Assembly: GCA_016648135.1 (NCBI GenBank)
Contig: JADDOH010000168.1
Span: forward strand, 248,001-312,000
DNA from: Agrypnia vestita
Lineage: Eukaryota; Arthropoda; Insecta; Trichoptera; Phryganeidae
Direction: 5' to 3'
Length of the DNA: 64,000 nt
The notes under the pieces: model-generated
The model's input: only the letters and a program-made list of their open reading frames with translations
The model's database searches: none
What the model was told of the DNA's origin: nothing
Shown: positions 23,310 through 35,090 of the stretch, piece by piece
How the letters are laid out: every line of letters begins with the position of its first letter
Numbering within the stretch: position 1 is the stretch's first letter
Program-made: the position numbers and the translations under genes

Positions 23310-24070
23310 GATACTGAAATGGCCAATGGAGTAGCTCAAAAAAAGGAATACCACTACACAATTTATGTGTTATAGAGGGTATCACTCACACTAATGCAAG
23401 TAGCTTTCATAAAGTGAACTAGCGACCCGGCCCGGCAGTTTTGTTTTAAAGTGATATACTCGTGATATTTTCTAAGATATTTAATTTAATGATCTGGTGT
23501 GAAGAATAAATTTGATAAGCATTAATACTGAATTGGTCAAAATTTCTGGAAAGTTAACCATTGTATTTTATGTAGTTATACATTTGATGAAATTTTATAG
23601 ACAAAATGGTTGGTGTAAATAATCCTTAAAGGGTAGATGTATGGTAGGTACCACTGAATTTTTTGTAGATCATTTAATTTTACACAATTATTTCCTACAC
23701 TTTTTTTTTAATCTCTAACGGATTAGGCAGCGTTTTTCATGATAGTGCTTGTGCGGAAATTTTTTTCCCGGCACTTTTTTGATTCACAAAAAAAAATCTG
23801 AAGAAATGCAATGCAAGAAAAGAAATGCAGTAAAAACCGCTAAAAAACCTGTTCAGTGGTTCTCGAGGTTAGCGCTGTTATTAGAGATGGTCGGAATCCA
23901 GACATCAGAATTGTAGATAATTCCAAAGTGTTGTAGGGCGTTCCAGAGATTTCTATAGTTTTGTTGTCTTCGACATATTAGAGGAATTCCGATCGTGCAT
24001 AATTTCTCCAAATTCTATCATCATGTTACAATACCTTCGTAATTTTCTTTTAATGTTTCACACGTATCAT
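23310..24070. other. No gene recognised
   Basis: AT-rich. At 23419 ctagcgacccggcccggc (plus) resembles a decayed Helitron 3' end read on the minus strand, but its hairpin is poor. Confidence 0.35.
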
Positions 24071-24074
24071 TCTG

Positions 24075-24300
24075 TGTGTAATATTGATATAAAAGGCGTC
24101 CGCGAAAGGCCTGGCATGAACAGATACTACAAGTCTTAGATAATGACCCTTTTAAAAGCCTCACAACGGTAGGGCATGCATGAGAAGATTTATGAATGTA
24201 GCCGAAGCAAAAGTGGTGTGTCAAGATAGAAGAATACGGCGTTCTATCCTCTCTGCCTACTCTTGCGGGGAAACAGCGTGATTGTTAGTTAGTTAGTTAA
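24075..24300 (+). pseudogene. LINE family Y, 3' end
   Basis: Reads aggcgtccgcgaaaggcctgg (RRPRKAWHEQ-like), then FMNVAEAKVVCQDRRIRRSI and SAYSCGETA before TGA. It ends in gttagttagttagtt. This tail is a GTTA variant of the GTAA tail in other copies, and the copy at 38870 has the same variant. Confidence 0.7.
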
Positions 24301-24397
24301 TTCGTGTACATATATAGCGGGCCATGTCTCGCATACTCAACGTGTTTCAGCTGGAATGAACTCATTAGATATTTTTGAAATATTTTAAGGTTATAAA

Positions 24398-25035
24398 AAA
24401 GTAACCCATAAAAACCAAGTTTTTACTGTACTCTCTTTCTTTGTAAAATAGAACAATAATTAAAGACGAATTAAAACATATAACATAACACTAAACTTAC
24501 AGTCATTTAATATATTTCTGGAAATTCATAATTCAATTATCATAAATATGATAATCGAATTATGAATTTCCAGCGTCAAATGATTTAGTGAGAATCAGAT
24601 TTGAGTAATGTAGAATTCTTCAAAACTAAGCAGAAAACTAAAAGAAATAAATTATTATTTGATTTTTTCCCAAAAAACCCAATTTTGCTGGCATCTGTGA
24701 ACCAATTGTTTTGTAAATTTTCGAAATTCGTAGTGATGTACCTATTATACCGACGGAGTAATTCAAATTTAGAAAATATTCCGCGACGTTATCGGGCCGC
24801 CGCGCCGTTGCTAATCAAACTTTTCTAATGATTACAATTTGAAAAAACCAATAAAATTTCTAAAAATCCGAAATTATACTATAATTATTAATTTTTTAAC
24901 GAAAATTCGATAGATCTTCTTGATCGTCGCCACGAGTCTGCTTGCCAGGTTTAAGCTCGATTGGATCACGGGAAAAGGGTCAAAAATCGATCTAAGTTTT
25001 TGTTGACGGCAAGCAAGCAAACGCTACGAGTTAAT
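24398..25035 (+). mobile_element. ACTCCCTTTC-family element, copy 2, interrupted
   Basis: The left end taacccataaaaaccaagtt with actctctttct and the right end aaacgctacgagtta match copy 1. About 390 bp (24440-24830) in between are foreign to the family and include the hairpin at 24518-24573. Confidence 0.55.
24518..24573. repeat. 56-bp hairpin
   Basis: Arms of about 26 bp (ctggaaattcataattcaat and its inverted copy) around a 4-base loop, with one mismatch. May be a tiny MITE or the core of one. Confidence 0.75.
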
Positions 25036-25825
25036 ATAAATTCCTGTCAAAGCGTTCTCTCGCATCGATTTTTCAAACTCTCGTTTCCCAGGTCCGATCA
25101 GGACTCTCTCAACACTTTGTAAATATTTTTGTATCTCGCATCAATATTTCTCTGCGAGCACTTTCGCGCGCACGTTATTCGCCGCGATTTTTCAATCTAA
25201 AATAACAATCAAACAGCGCTTGAAAGGGCGCGTGAACACTCTGCCGACCCGACAAGTACAGAGGGCCGTCTCAGACGCTCCGACAAAATATTAGGGAAAT
25301 TTTAAACAAATAGCGGAAACCCGGACTGGAACCTGCCCGGTAATCCGACATACATTTGTATGTCAAATGTTGCAAATCCCTTTCGGACCTTTTTTATATT
25401 CGAAAACATGTGCGGGGTTCTCACAGTTATCGCGGGACCTTCCTCGCCTCCCTTCGCCAAATCTGATTAAGTGCCACAATTTGTTCTAACTACCCTTTCC
25501 GCTATCAAAATAATACTTTGCGCTTTTATACATCGCTTTACAAAATAAGCTAAGTGGCTGAAAACAAATTAAATCAATATAATGAAACGTAAAAAAATGT
25601 GTATTTAAATTTTCAACTATACAAGATATTTAACTAGTATACCACCAGTGTTTTCAGGAAGAAAAGTCGTTCCCATCTACAGGTGGAAATTATAACTGAA
25701 TTTAGCGCCTTAAAAAACGACAGTTTGGTAAAATACAGGCGTGATACAGAGCTAGTCTACAATACCTTAAGGTATATTTCTTCTTAAATTATGAGGCAAA
25801 AATGTTCAAGAAACAGTGGCTGATT
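25036..25825. other. No gene recognised; single-copy looking
   Basis: Less AT-rich (25060-25480) and not seen elsewhere in the window. It could be host intron or flanking sequence; no splice-consistent coding segment was confirmed. Confidence 0.35.
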
Positions 25826-25829
25826 AACT

Positions 25830-27340
25830 ATAGTTATTTATGTTGCTTAAAAACTTGCAGTTTTTCAATTTTTCTAACTTATCTTCTATTAAACGTTGGG
25901 TGATCGTTAAGGAATCTTATATCAAATAATTATCATTCGCTTGAATTTGAGTCAATAAACTTGATATAACCGTGGTTAATTGTGACGGTTCGATATCGGG
26001 TTGTTCTCGGAATTACGCCCTTAAGTTCGAGGGCACACATGTGCCCGACCTTTTTTTCTGAACCGGCAAAAAATAGATGTGTAAACAACACATTCCTGAT
26101 TTTGCCGCTTTATTTAATAATCTGATTTTAGGCCGTAGATTAAGCTAGATAATAATTAGATGATTATTGTAGAATAAGATTTTGTTATAGTGTAAATATT
26201 ATCTTGTAACTAATATTAGATATAATAACGCAAGCACTAAGATTATCTACGGTGATATAATAATTACGCGCCAAGTCTTCGAACGCCCCGAATGCAGAGC
26301 AGGGGAGGGGAAGGAGAGTGCGCGGGGAGAGGCTCCCCGGGCAGGGAGAATATACAGCGGATGCAGGCCGCGCCCGGGCTTCCTTCCCCGAGGCCAAATC
26401 TCCCGCCTCAGAACGCCACTTGTTTGCGTGGCCGCGATATTTCCCGCGTCCGTCGTGACGCCATTGGCAGTGGAGGAAGAAGTCGGAGAAGCGACGGTCA
26501 CTGAGCCTCGGTGGTGACCGGTTCTCACAGCAAGGAGTTCCAGAGGGAGGCCGGATGCATCCCGATGACACGGATTCAGCCACGGCCAGATGTCCCCAGC
26601 CGACCGCGGATCCCGCGACCGGATGAGCAAGCGCGAGCGGCTTAGAAAGGCCCCTCCGCGCTTGGTCGTGACCCATGCGGCGTGGTAGATGGAAGCCACC
26701 CGCGGCGATCACGAACGCGGCTACGAAGGATGCGGATAGTGAAATGTGTTTGTGAGCGATATGTTTTTGCGGTAATCTGTGATAAAGACACGATAAACGT
26801 TTGAGAATTTCGGGCTGCTTGCGTTTAGGCTAAGGTTAGTTTTAGGTTAGTGATAATTTTCTCTAGTGGATAAGTATTACGTAAGAATTGTGTGTTGTTA
26901 TTTAAATAAAAGGTGTAAATATTTAAATGATTCGTGGTGTTGTTCTTAAATTTCCCGCTCCCCTCCCTTGACTCGCATTTTTCATTGATATACAGAAAAC
27001 GCTTAGCGTCGCGGCGATCAAATCACGCTAGATTGATTCGCGTTTATATCAAACTGATAAAAATGTGAATTAAATTTTTGTTGGAAGATTTTAATTATTT
27101 TATTTGACTCGTATTCAAGCGAATGATTTTTAAGCATTTGATATAAGATTCTTCAATGATAGTCCAACGTTTAATAAAAGATAAGTTTGAAATATTGAAA
27201 AAATGCAAACTTTGAAGTTACCTATCTCCATAACTATTGATATTAGGGCCTTGATCATTGCTTGAACCTTTGGAACTTATAATTTAGGCAGAAATCTACC
27301 TGTAAAGTATTGAGAATTAGCGCTGATACACTCTATTTAA
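25830..27340. mobile_element. Foldback element split by a GC-rich island
   Basis: Arm sequence at 25830-25985 (cattcgcttgaatttgagtc) and its inverted partner at 27045-27340 (gactcgtattcaagcgaatg) belong to the family of 32760-33297. The right end gatacactcta resembles the worn family terminus. Roughly 1.06 kb of different composition separates the arms. Confidence 0.5.
25985..27045. other. GC-rich insertion, possible solo LTR
   Basis: Starts tgtgacggttcgatatcggg and contains a very GC-rich core (26270-26720) rich in CG dinucleotides, then aataaaaggtg near 26910. Open frames of 150-175 codons on the minus strand (26185-26712) overlap in different frames and look like a composition effect; no domain was seen. 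The TG start, CpG-rich body and poly(A)-like signal would suit an LTR, but no matching CA end or target duplication was found. Confidence 0.3.
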
Positions 27341-27426
27341 TGGTGGAGGTATCTTCATTAGTTCTTGAAAACAATAATAAATCTCTTTATTTATTTATTT
27401 TACTTTATTTGTTTACGCCCATTAGG

Positions 27427-27840
27427 TATAGGCTTTTACATAAAGAATATAAAATAAATTTCAAAAAGCACATACATTAAACAATATCTGTATAGCACCA
27501 AAACATGAGTATAAAAATTAAAAATATAAAGTAAAGAGCAGCAATGTGTATAGGCTTTTACATAAAAAATATAACATTAAATTAAAATGAATGAATAAAA
27601 ACAATATAAGTTATAAGTAGCAAAATATAAAAGTATTAGGAATAGCACCAAAACATGAGTATAAAAATTAAAAATATAAAGTAAAGAGCAGCAATGCGTA
27701 TAGGCTTTTACATAAAAAATATATCATAAAATTAAAAAGAACATACATTAAACAATATAAGTTATAAGTAGCAAAATATAAAAAGTATCAGGAATAGCAC
27801 CAAAACATGAGTAGAGAAATTAAAAATATATAATATATGA
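27427..27840. repeat. Tandem repeat, about 150-bp unit, 2.7 copies
   Basis: tagcaccaaaacatgagtat recurs at about 27493, 27643 and 27795 (spacing 150 and 152), together with tataggcttttacata at 27427, 27549 and 27699. The first unit is shorter. Ends in (TATA)-rich DNA. Confidence 0.8.
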
Positions 27841-28960
27841 TATATGAATTATATTATATTAATTATATAATATATGAAATAACGCCCTCACCCTTAATCC
27901 CCAGCAACCCTTAATCAAACGGAACGCCTAATCATTCAACCATAACTAAATTATTCACAAAAATTAAAAACTTAAAGCAAATTAGCTGTCAGCCGTTCAG
28001 AATATTATGTGAAAACGTACATAGCGTCCAAAACGGAAAGTGTCAATTAATTCATATTTAGATTGTTCCTTTATGGTTTCAATACATGAACATTTCATTT
28101 GAAAATGTCAAAGACATAACCCTGAATTCAGAGTCGATACTTATTTAAATGATTAAAAGCATAATTTTCAGTATAAAATAACACTTTTAAGGTGTACCTT
28201 AACTTTAAATCATCTGAATTCGGACCATACAGTAAAGCAACGCAAAAAGCAATATATACGTTGGGCATAGTGATGTTCAAAACCGTTATTATAAACGGTT
28301 ACAAATAACCATCATTTGAGAATTGTATCTGATATAATATAGGTATAGTATGACCACTATAAGAATGTGACTGAACTTATTAGCGAACAAACGCATTTGG
28401 AGACAGGGCGTGACCTTTTTTTATTTATTTTATATTACGTACAGTTTATTACATATTGTTTCTATTCTATTTTAATTTTAAATAAAAACATCCATTTTAT
28501 CGCTGAACATCTCCAAAAAGAGACTGACTCATTTGCTTGGAGAGAACCTTATCTAATGTATGGCCAATTAGTTCCAGTTGCTCCCAAGTTTGACGAATTG
28601 CCTTCTGGTAAGATGCACGTGGCCGAAATACTAGCCGCATTCTTACAATAGTCAAGCTCCAACAAAGAGTTATCAATTGCCTAGTGTATCTATGGTTGCC
28701 ATTCAAATTGCAAAAAACCAGTCGATCGATACAAATCTCAAATAACGGCCATATTATAAGAGACATGAAAAGAAAAGAGCGAGAAAAGAAAAGAGATTAT
28801 ACAGGAGTGATTGGTGTAACAAATTTTGCAAAGATAATGAAGTAACAATGGTCACAGTGCCCGGAGGACGATCAATTGTTATGTGGATAACAATGATAAT
28901 AACACCAATAAAAACAAGTTCAGAGTTTTCTGAGCTATTATGCAGTGTGTCTACGAATTC
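27841..28960. other. No gene recognised
   Basis: Frames at 28367-28651 (plus) and 28497-28766 (minus) overlap a moderately GC-richer part. Neither shows a known motif. This could be decayed coding sequence of the Penelope-type element ending at 28965-29003, but I could not align it. Confidence 0.35.
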
Positions 28961-28964
28961 CATT

Positions 28965-29003
28965 AGTCCTGATGATGGACTCTGCAACGGGATCAAAACA
29001 TCA
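28965..29003 (+). ncRNA. Degenerate hammerhead-like motif H8
   Basis: CUGAUGA, extra U, a weakened stem II (GGACUC/GGGAUC), then AAAAC in place of GAAAC. Closest to H6 and H7. Probably inactive because the GAAA box is lost. Confidence 0.4.
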
Positions 29004-29009
29004 GTCAAA

Positions 29010-31248
29010 GAGATCTGAAATCTCTACATAAATTATTTAATTTAAATTTATTCAGTAAATGCTACAGTATATACACGACAAACTTAAATTTAATTAATCT
29101 TATATGTACTGTCATTGTTTATTTAATTCTAATTGACTTAATACCTACTACAATATTATTGAATTAAATGAAAGAATTGAATGAAATAAAAACGTACTAA
29201 ATAAACAGAGAGCACACGACCCTTGCGTGTAACATGAGCCGCTAATTGACGTGTCACACTCGGGCGCCCGGAGTTCATTAGCTAGTCATCATCAGTGTTT
29301 TTGTTGTAATTTCAGCGAGTTACAGATACATAGATTTTTTTTACATTTTTTTAATTAAGGTATCTTAGCAATTTAATCGTTAAAATGTTAGAGCACACCG
29401 TATATTGCATAAACCAATTACAAAGATTCAGAAATGTTTAAGACATAGTAAATTAACTACTATGTTGGATATTTGAAAGCTAAGAGAATGTATTATAATA
29501 ATCAACAAACAATATTTGAGTAAAATATTGGTAATAGATGAAGAAAGATAGAAGTATTATAAAGAAGAAAGACAGTATTATAAAGAAGATAGAAACAGTT
29601 ACTCAGTTTTGATAGTAGATAACACGGTGATAATGATGGGACTGAAAGGGTGAGGAGGTAAGAGTCAGAGTGGATGTGGAGAAAAAGTGTGAGTTGTGAG
29701 TGTTTGGTCAAAGAGGATGTTGTACATATAATCTAAAGCATTATTTTAACTTCGGCAAGACCAATATTGAAGAGGTCAATATCGTTGCAATTCGAAATTA
29801 GGATAGTTGATGATACGTATACGTAGTATCTAATTCAGCGTTAATTAGTATGTTTACGTATGTAAAATACACTATTTTGTCAGCAATAACATTTGACGAA
29901 AATTGTGATAACTTTGAACATTGTATACATTTAAGTTAAAGTAATTATATGTCGGGTACACACGTGCGAAATTGGAACTCTGTGATTGCGTTCGTAAATA
30001 AAGAGTCTGTGTTGAAAGTGCAAATACGATTTATTCGTTTACAGTGATAGTTGAATGACAGTATAAATAAATTTACTTAGTAATCTTTGTTGTAATGTTA
30101 GACAAATTAAGTTTAGATCCTTTTTGTTGTAATATTAGACAAAATAAGTTTACTTAGTTTTTGTTGTAATATTCGGAGAATGGGGAGCCGAAATACTCGT
30201 ATGCAGATTTTTTTATTATTATGCCAAATATGCTGTAGTAACTACTATGTGATATGTGATGTTGGATTATTTTTTAAAAGTTTTTTCCAAAAAATAAAAA
30301 TGGAGCCCCTCGCTGGTACGGGTGTTGATTAGGATACGGACTTAGAGCCAGGTGAGAAGTGGTTTGGATGGGAAATATTTATGCGTGTGGTTTCAGGTGG
30401 TGGTGACGGCGGAATCCAGGGTTGGGGTGGATCCGGACGGGATGCCATGGAGGGTTCTGTTGAAAGAATCTACTAACGTGTAGGTACTAACAAAAATTAT
30501 ATATTTAATAAAAGTTGTATTTTGTAATGCTCTACTAAGGGATTTTTGTAAAAAACTCCTTTGTTATTTCATTCATAAAAATGTCATTGTATTCGTGACG
30601 GTGAAATCCAAATAAAACACCGAAAATTAATTAAACTTTAATTTATAAATAGAGACATTGGAAACAAACTTAAATAGAACTATTTTGTGATTCGCACTCG
30701 AGAACATTCTACATGTAGATACTCTGAGTAGTTTATTCACTGGTTGTCTATGTTCGCTTTATCTCGCTGTTTCTACAGCTTCGCCAATACTCGCCTGTTC
30801 GCTTATCGTTGGTTTTTCGCAAAACGTTGGTTTAGGTTTTTGCAACAAAACCGACTTGGTGTGCGATGGCGTTACTGTGTATATAAGTTCACGATTTCTG
30901 GAACTCTCCGGTATATAGGTACTCGCGCACTCAACAGACTTTCAGGATTTTCAGAAATCTTCAAACCATTCATAAATCGTTTGTTCTAGTATCTTTTTCG
31001 TTTTGTTTCTGTGCTTTTTTTAATATTAGTGTGTTCGTGTGTAGTTCTGTTTTGTTTCTAGTATCTTGCGATAATATATGATAATACAAAAATACTACTT
31101 AAACTATTTTGAAAACACTTTTGTAAATTACACATTAGCTAAATCCACTCCAACCAATCACCTCATCGCAAAGGCAAACGCCATCTTGCTGATATCATAC
31201 GTTTTGAAGAGAATACTACTGTAACTATAAATTTATTTATATTGAATA
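29010..31248. other. No gene recognised
   Basis: AT-rich. 29218-29265 repeats strings from 8261-8305 (cgacccttgcgtgt, gagccgc, gtcacactc). The 30070-30180 part repeats tttttgttgtaatattagac twice. The frame at 30744-30989 has no recognisable domain. Confidence 0.4.
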
Positions 31249-31275
31249 CTAGTTGTAACCCGTCAAAAATGACGG
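31249..31275 (-). repeat. Helitron 3' end
   Basis: Minus strand: ccgtcatttttgacgg is a perfect 6-bp hairpin with a 4-base loop. It is followed by gttacaa, CTAG and a T. The 62194-62218 end has the same sequence type. Confidence 0.6.
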
Positions 31276-31357
31276 TACAAGCCGGTTCCTAAACAATACA
31301 TATTTACTTATTATAGCCGACACCCGTGAAATAGTAATAACAACTTTTATCAAAATA

Positions 31358-31875
31358 CTAGCTGTGCCCGCGCGGCTTCGCACGCGTAGATTTTTAGTAG
31401 GTACACTGTTTGGATCGTCATAGAACTTTCGCGAACCTTCTAGAACATTTTCCTTCCAGAACTTTCAAGAAATTTATCGAATGTACAGGAACCTTCTAGA
31501 CACACCGACACATTCCGCCACTCAGTTTAGAACCTTATAGAACTTTCGGGAATTATCTAGAACCTTCTCCTTCCAGAACTTTCTAGAGCAGGTTTTTCCG
31601 GAACTTTTTAGACCCACCGACACAGTCGGCGCGTCTATTTTGAAACAATCTGAAGCATTTGCGACCTTAACAACACAATGTGTTAGAAAGCACATTTTCG
31701 GCACCCACTCCCACCCACGCTCAGCCACCCCCACCAAACTCGCATATTTTCGATGTGACACCAAGGGCTATCCACCACCATAACCACCGGTGGGCGGTTG
31801 TGGCTAGTTGTGGAGAAAACTTGGCGGATAGGGAAACACGGATTTCTTTATATATATATATATATATTGATTAGA
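31358..31875 (-). mobile_element. Small Helitron carrying heat-shock-type motifs
   Basis: The 3' end at 31358 (minus strand) has a GC-rich hairpin around GC-GAA-GC, a spacer, CTAG, then T. The 5' part (31875 leftward) reads tctaatcaatatata and then ccgtgtttccctatccgcc, which is also the 5' part of the larger Helitron at 40691. Between them lies one to two units of the array seen in that larger element, with agtctagaaggttc-type words. No Rep/helicase is encoded, so it is non-autonomous. Confidence 0.65.
31422..31446. promoter_or_regulatory. Perfect five-pentamer heat-shock element
   Basis: Five contiguous alternating pentamers AGAAC, TTTCG, CGAAC, CTTCT, AGAAC fit the HSF consensus (nGAAn/nTTCn) without mismatch. 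A second triple (AGAAC, TTTCA, AGAAA) is at 31458-31472. HSF binding is a prediction. Confidence 0.6.
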
Positions 31876-31974
31876 ATTTTTTCATATTTCTCTTACCTAT
31901 ACTATTCTAGACCCTAGCGATTGGGCGGAACATTAAATGGTTCACGTTTTTGCTAAGGCCTATATGTAATCAAT

Positions 31975-32200
31975 TTTGACGGGTAATGCAGGCTCGGCGA
32001 TGGCAACATCGCTATCGCTGCCGCCTTCAGGTATGCTGGCCCGGAGTTCAAGCCCCATCTCGGGTCGTTTAATTTGGGTTTTTTTTTGTCATGAATTCGA
32101 ACAAAATTATGGACGTTACACGAAGTTACGGGGACAGACAGACACACGGCGGACGAACCGACGAACAGATTACGAAATTATTATTATTGTTTGGTAATTT
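31975..32200 (+). repeat. Possible SINE-like repeat
   Basis: Contains ggagttcaagcccc (box B-like) near 32042 and a 3' part with gacagacagacacacgg and an (ATT)n end. No second copy was found in the window, and box A is unclear. Confidence 0.3.
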
Positions 32201-32759
32201 ATAACAAGTGTTTTTTTTTACTTAATTATGATTATTCATCATATAGTCATTTTTATTGACTAAAAAGTAAAAATTAAAATGATTAAAAAACCAGTAAAAG
32301 CCAGTAAACAAATACAGAGGATTAATATTGTACATGAAGATAAAATAAATTTAATTTCTGAAATAAAAGAAACACAAAAAAAAGAATAAAGGAAGTATTA
32401 TATTATCAGATCTATAAATATGCCAACAAAGCCAATTACTAAGCCAAACCACGATTTAATACGTTTTACTTAAAACTGCTCATAAATGTACTGAATACAA
32501 CACTCTGTACATGTATCGAACGTAAATGTTATACGACCAACGCCATCGTTCGAGGAACGAAGACCATCTTTTATTTTACTGTTTGTTTTCCGTGGGGCGA
32601 GCTGAACTGTTGAGAGCTGTCGGATATTCCCCAATTCAGCCATTTTACCCCAAATGATATATTATGAACTCGAACTCAACACCGTACGTACGTAGAACGT
32701 AAAATAGGTATGGAAACAAATCAAGATTCTAAAACTAAATATTTTATCATTTGCATATT
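32201..32759. other. No gene recognised
   Basis: AT-rich sequence with nothing supportable. Confidence 0.4.
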
Positions 32760-33297
32760 GTACACACAGGGTTTACCAGAGCTAGCAACAGAAACTTGGT
32801 CGGTGGATTCCTACCTATTTTATGAGTGTAAAATGTTCAAGCAACCATGACCTAATATCAATAGTTATGGAGATATGCAATATTAAAGTTGTTATTTTTT
32901 TTCAATATTTTTGACCTGTTTTTTGCAAAAAGTTGAACTATCATTACAGTAATTTATATCGATTGTGAAAAATTTATGCGCTTTCATACAAGTCGAATAA
33001 AATGATAAAAACTTTGAAAAAATTGAAAAAAAAATTTTTTTACAAGGTTCTCATCATTTCATTTAAGTTTTATTGAAGCGAATGAATTTTTCATTATCGA
33101 CATAAGTTACTGTAATGATAGTTCAACTTTTTGCAAAAAATAGGTCAGAAATATTGAGAAAAAAAAATGCAAATTTTGATATTGCATATCTCCGTAACTA
33201 TTGATATTGGTTGCTTGAACATTTTAAACTCATAACATAGGCAGAAATCTAATGGAAAAGTTTCTACTGCTAGCTTTGGTACACCCTGTATAGCTAA
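32760..33297. mobile_element. Foldback element, CAGGGTGT family, best copy
   Basis: The ends acacagggtttacc and ggtacaccctgt are inverted. The arms run inward over some 240 bp each, including gttgaactatcattacagta on one side and its inverted copy on the other. Other members: 1640, 13268, 25830, 47690, 57864. No protein is encoded; the whole element could fold as a long hairpin. Confidence 0.75.
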
Positions 33298-33332
33298 ATG
33301 CTAAACTTTTTTCTTAATTTCTTAAATAAACT

Positions 33333-33660
33333 ATATAAAAAATAACCCATAAAAACCGAGTTTCTATTATACTCCCTTTCTCATTGAAACAGGGTTCGCG
33401 CCTACTCCACGCATCAGGCTTGAAAATTAAACAATATAGAAATCATTAAAATTCAGAAAAATCCAAAATTATACTATAAATATTAAATTTTTTAAACAAA
33501 AATTTGTTACATTATTTTCATCATCACCACGAGTCCGCCTAAAAAGTTTCCGCTCGATTGGATCACGGGAAAAGGGTTAAAAATCGATCCAAAGTTTTTT
33601 CGGCAGACAAGCCGACAAGCAGACAAGCAGACGCTACGAGTAAAAAGAAAGGGAGTAAAA
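33333..33660 (+). mobile_element. ACTCCCTTTC-family element, copy 3
   Basis: Starts taacccataaaaaccgagtt, then actccctttctc, and ends agaaagggagtaaaaag, so the inverted ends are intact. It lies only about 35 bp from the foldback element. Confidence 0.7.
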
Positions 33661-34781
33661 AGGATTTAATTTACATATAAATAAAAAATTCTAGTCTTTA
33701 CTTGCATTTGAACATTTCAATAGTTAATAATAAAATTAATTTTAACATATTTCATAAAGATACACATATACACAATGATATAATAAACCGTAGATACGTG
33801 AAATCTTGGCAACCCAAAAGTAGGGTAATTTGCCTTACCTGGATTCGTTATCGAACGGACATTCTTTGTGATCGGGCGCGATGCTACGACGAAAAAAGTC
33901 CCGGGGAAAAGGGAACAGAGTATCGTACACTATTGTAAGAATGAGTATGTTATTTTAATCACCGTGACTATCAAATTACCTGTTTTTTCTGTCTACACGG
34001 AGAGCGTGGTTTGTTGTCTCTTTCAATGCAATATTTGCTACATATGAAAGTCGCCCAGTATGGGAATAACGTGTCTATATATAATAAGTTAATGCATATA
34101 CAGACATAGTTATACACACATATACACAATTCTTATAATCTCAAAAAATATCAGCATTTCATTCAGTGCTATTTATTAATATTCCATTATCTGTGATAAT
34201 TTTTCAGTGTATATTTATTAATATTCCATTACCTGTGGATAATTTTAGTATTGAATTTAATATTATTTAACGAAATTCGTTTTATAATGGTTTTGATACA
34301 AAATTACTAGCTAATATATGTTAAATAAAAGGCATAAGAAGACGTTTTTAAATGTTTTCTTTACATGGTATTAAAAAGCTTTGGAGAAAATTGTATTTAT
34401 CAAATTTCAAATTCAATATTGAAAAAAAACCCTGAACTCAATTCTACTAGCTTTCTATACTAATAGTAAATTAAAAAAGTGCATATAAAATAATAAATAT
34501 TTAAAAAATCTGGTCTTTATAAATTGATTTGTAATGATTGTAATTATTTTTATATAGGAAAAACGCGTAGAAATTTTGAGTTAGGGTTAAGAAACACTTG
34601 AGGTTTAAATAGTTTTAAATAATTTTCCATCCCTATTAGGTATCACTTATAAATATTCTGCCTCTTTCATATTCTTGTAGCTCGCACCAACTCTGGATTA
34701 CCCTCATTTGTGAACGTACTCAGATGATTGTTTTATATAACAGAACATATACGTTCTCTGCATATCCAGAAAAATGTATCA
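33661..34781. other. No gene recognised
   Basis: A GC-richer patch at 33790-33930 sits in the frame 33702-33938 but matches nothing I know. The remainder is AT-rich. Confidence 0.4.
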
Positions 34782-35090
34782 TTACTTCCTTTCTTTTAAC
34801 TCGTGGCGTCTGCTTGTCTGACGAAAAAACTTTGGAACGATTTTTCACGTGATCCAATCGAGTTGAAACTTTGCAAGTAGACTCGTGGCGACGATCAAGA
34901 AGATCTATCAAATTTTAATTTAAAAAAATAAATTATAGTACAATTTTAGATTTTTCAAATTTTTAATTGTATTTTTCATACAACTTAGTAAGTAATATGG
35001 AGATTCTGACGCATATGGTAGACACGAAACCCGAAAATGAGAAAGGGAGTATTGTAAAAACTTGGTTTTTATGGATTACATTTTTTTTAA
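34782..35090 (-). mobile_element. ACTCCCTTTC-family element, copy 4
   Basis: Reverse-oriented copy: left acttcctttcttttaactcg, right gaaagggagta followed by aacttggtttttatgg. Internal ctgcttgtctgacgaaaaaa and gatccaatcgag are conserved. Confidence 0.7.

Noticed and set aside
23419..23440. Another Helitron 3' end (minus strand)
   Set aside because: CTAG and T are present but the GC-rich palindrome leaves no loop; not a convincing hairpin.
26185..26712. 150- and 175-codon minus-strand frames
   Set aside because: Overlapping frames in very GC-rich DNA where stops are rare; no domain, no splice or start context.
29950..30050. LTR beginning tgtcgggtacacac and ending tttaca
   Set aside because: No second copy, no target duplication and no partner sequence in the window.
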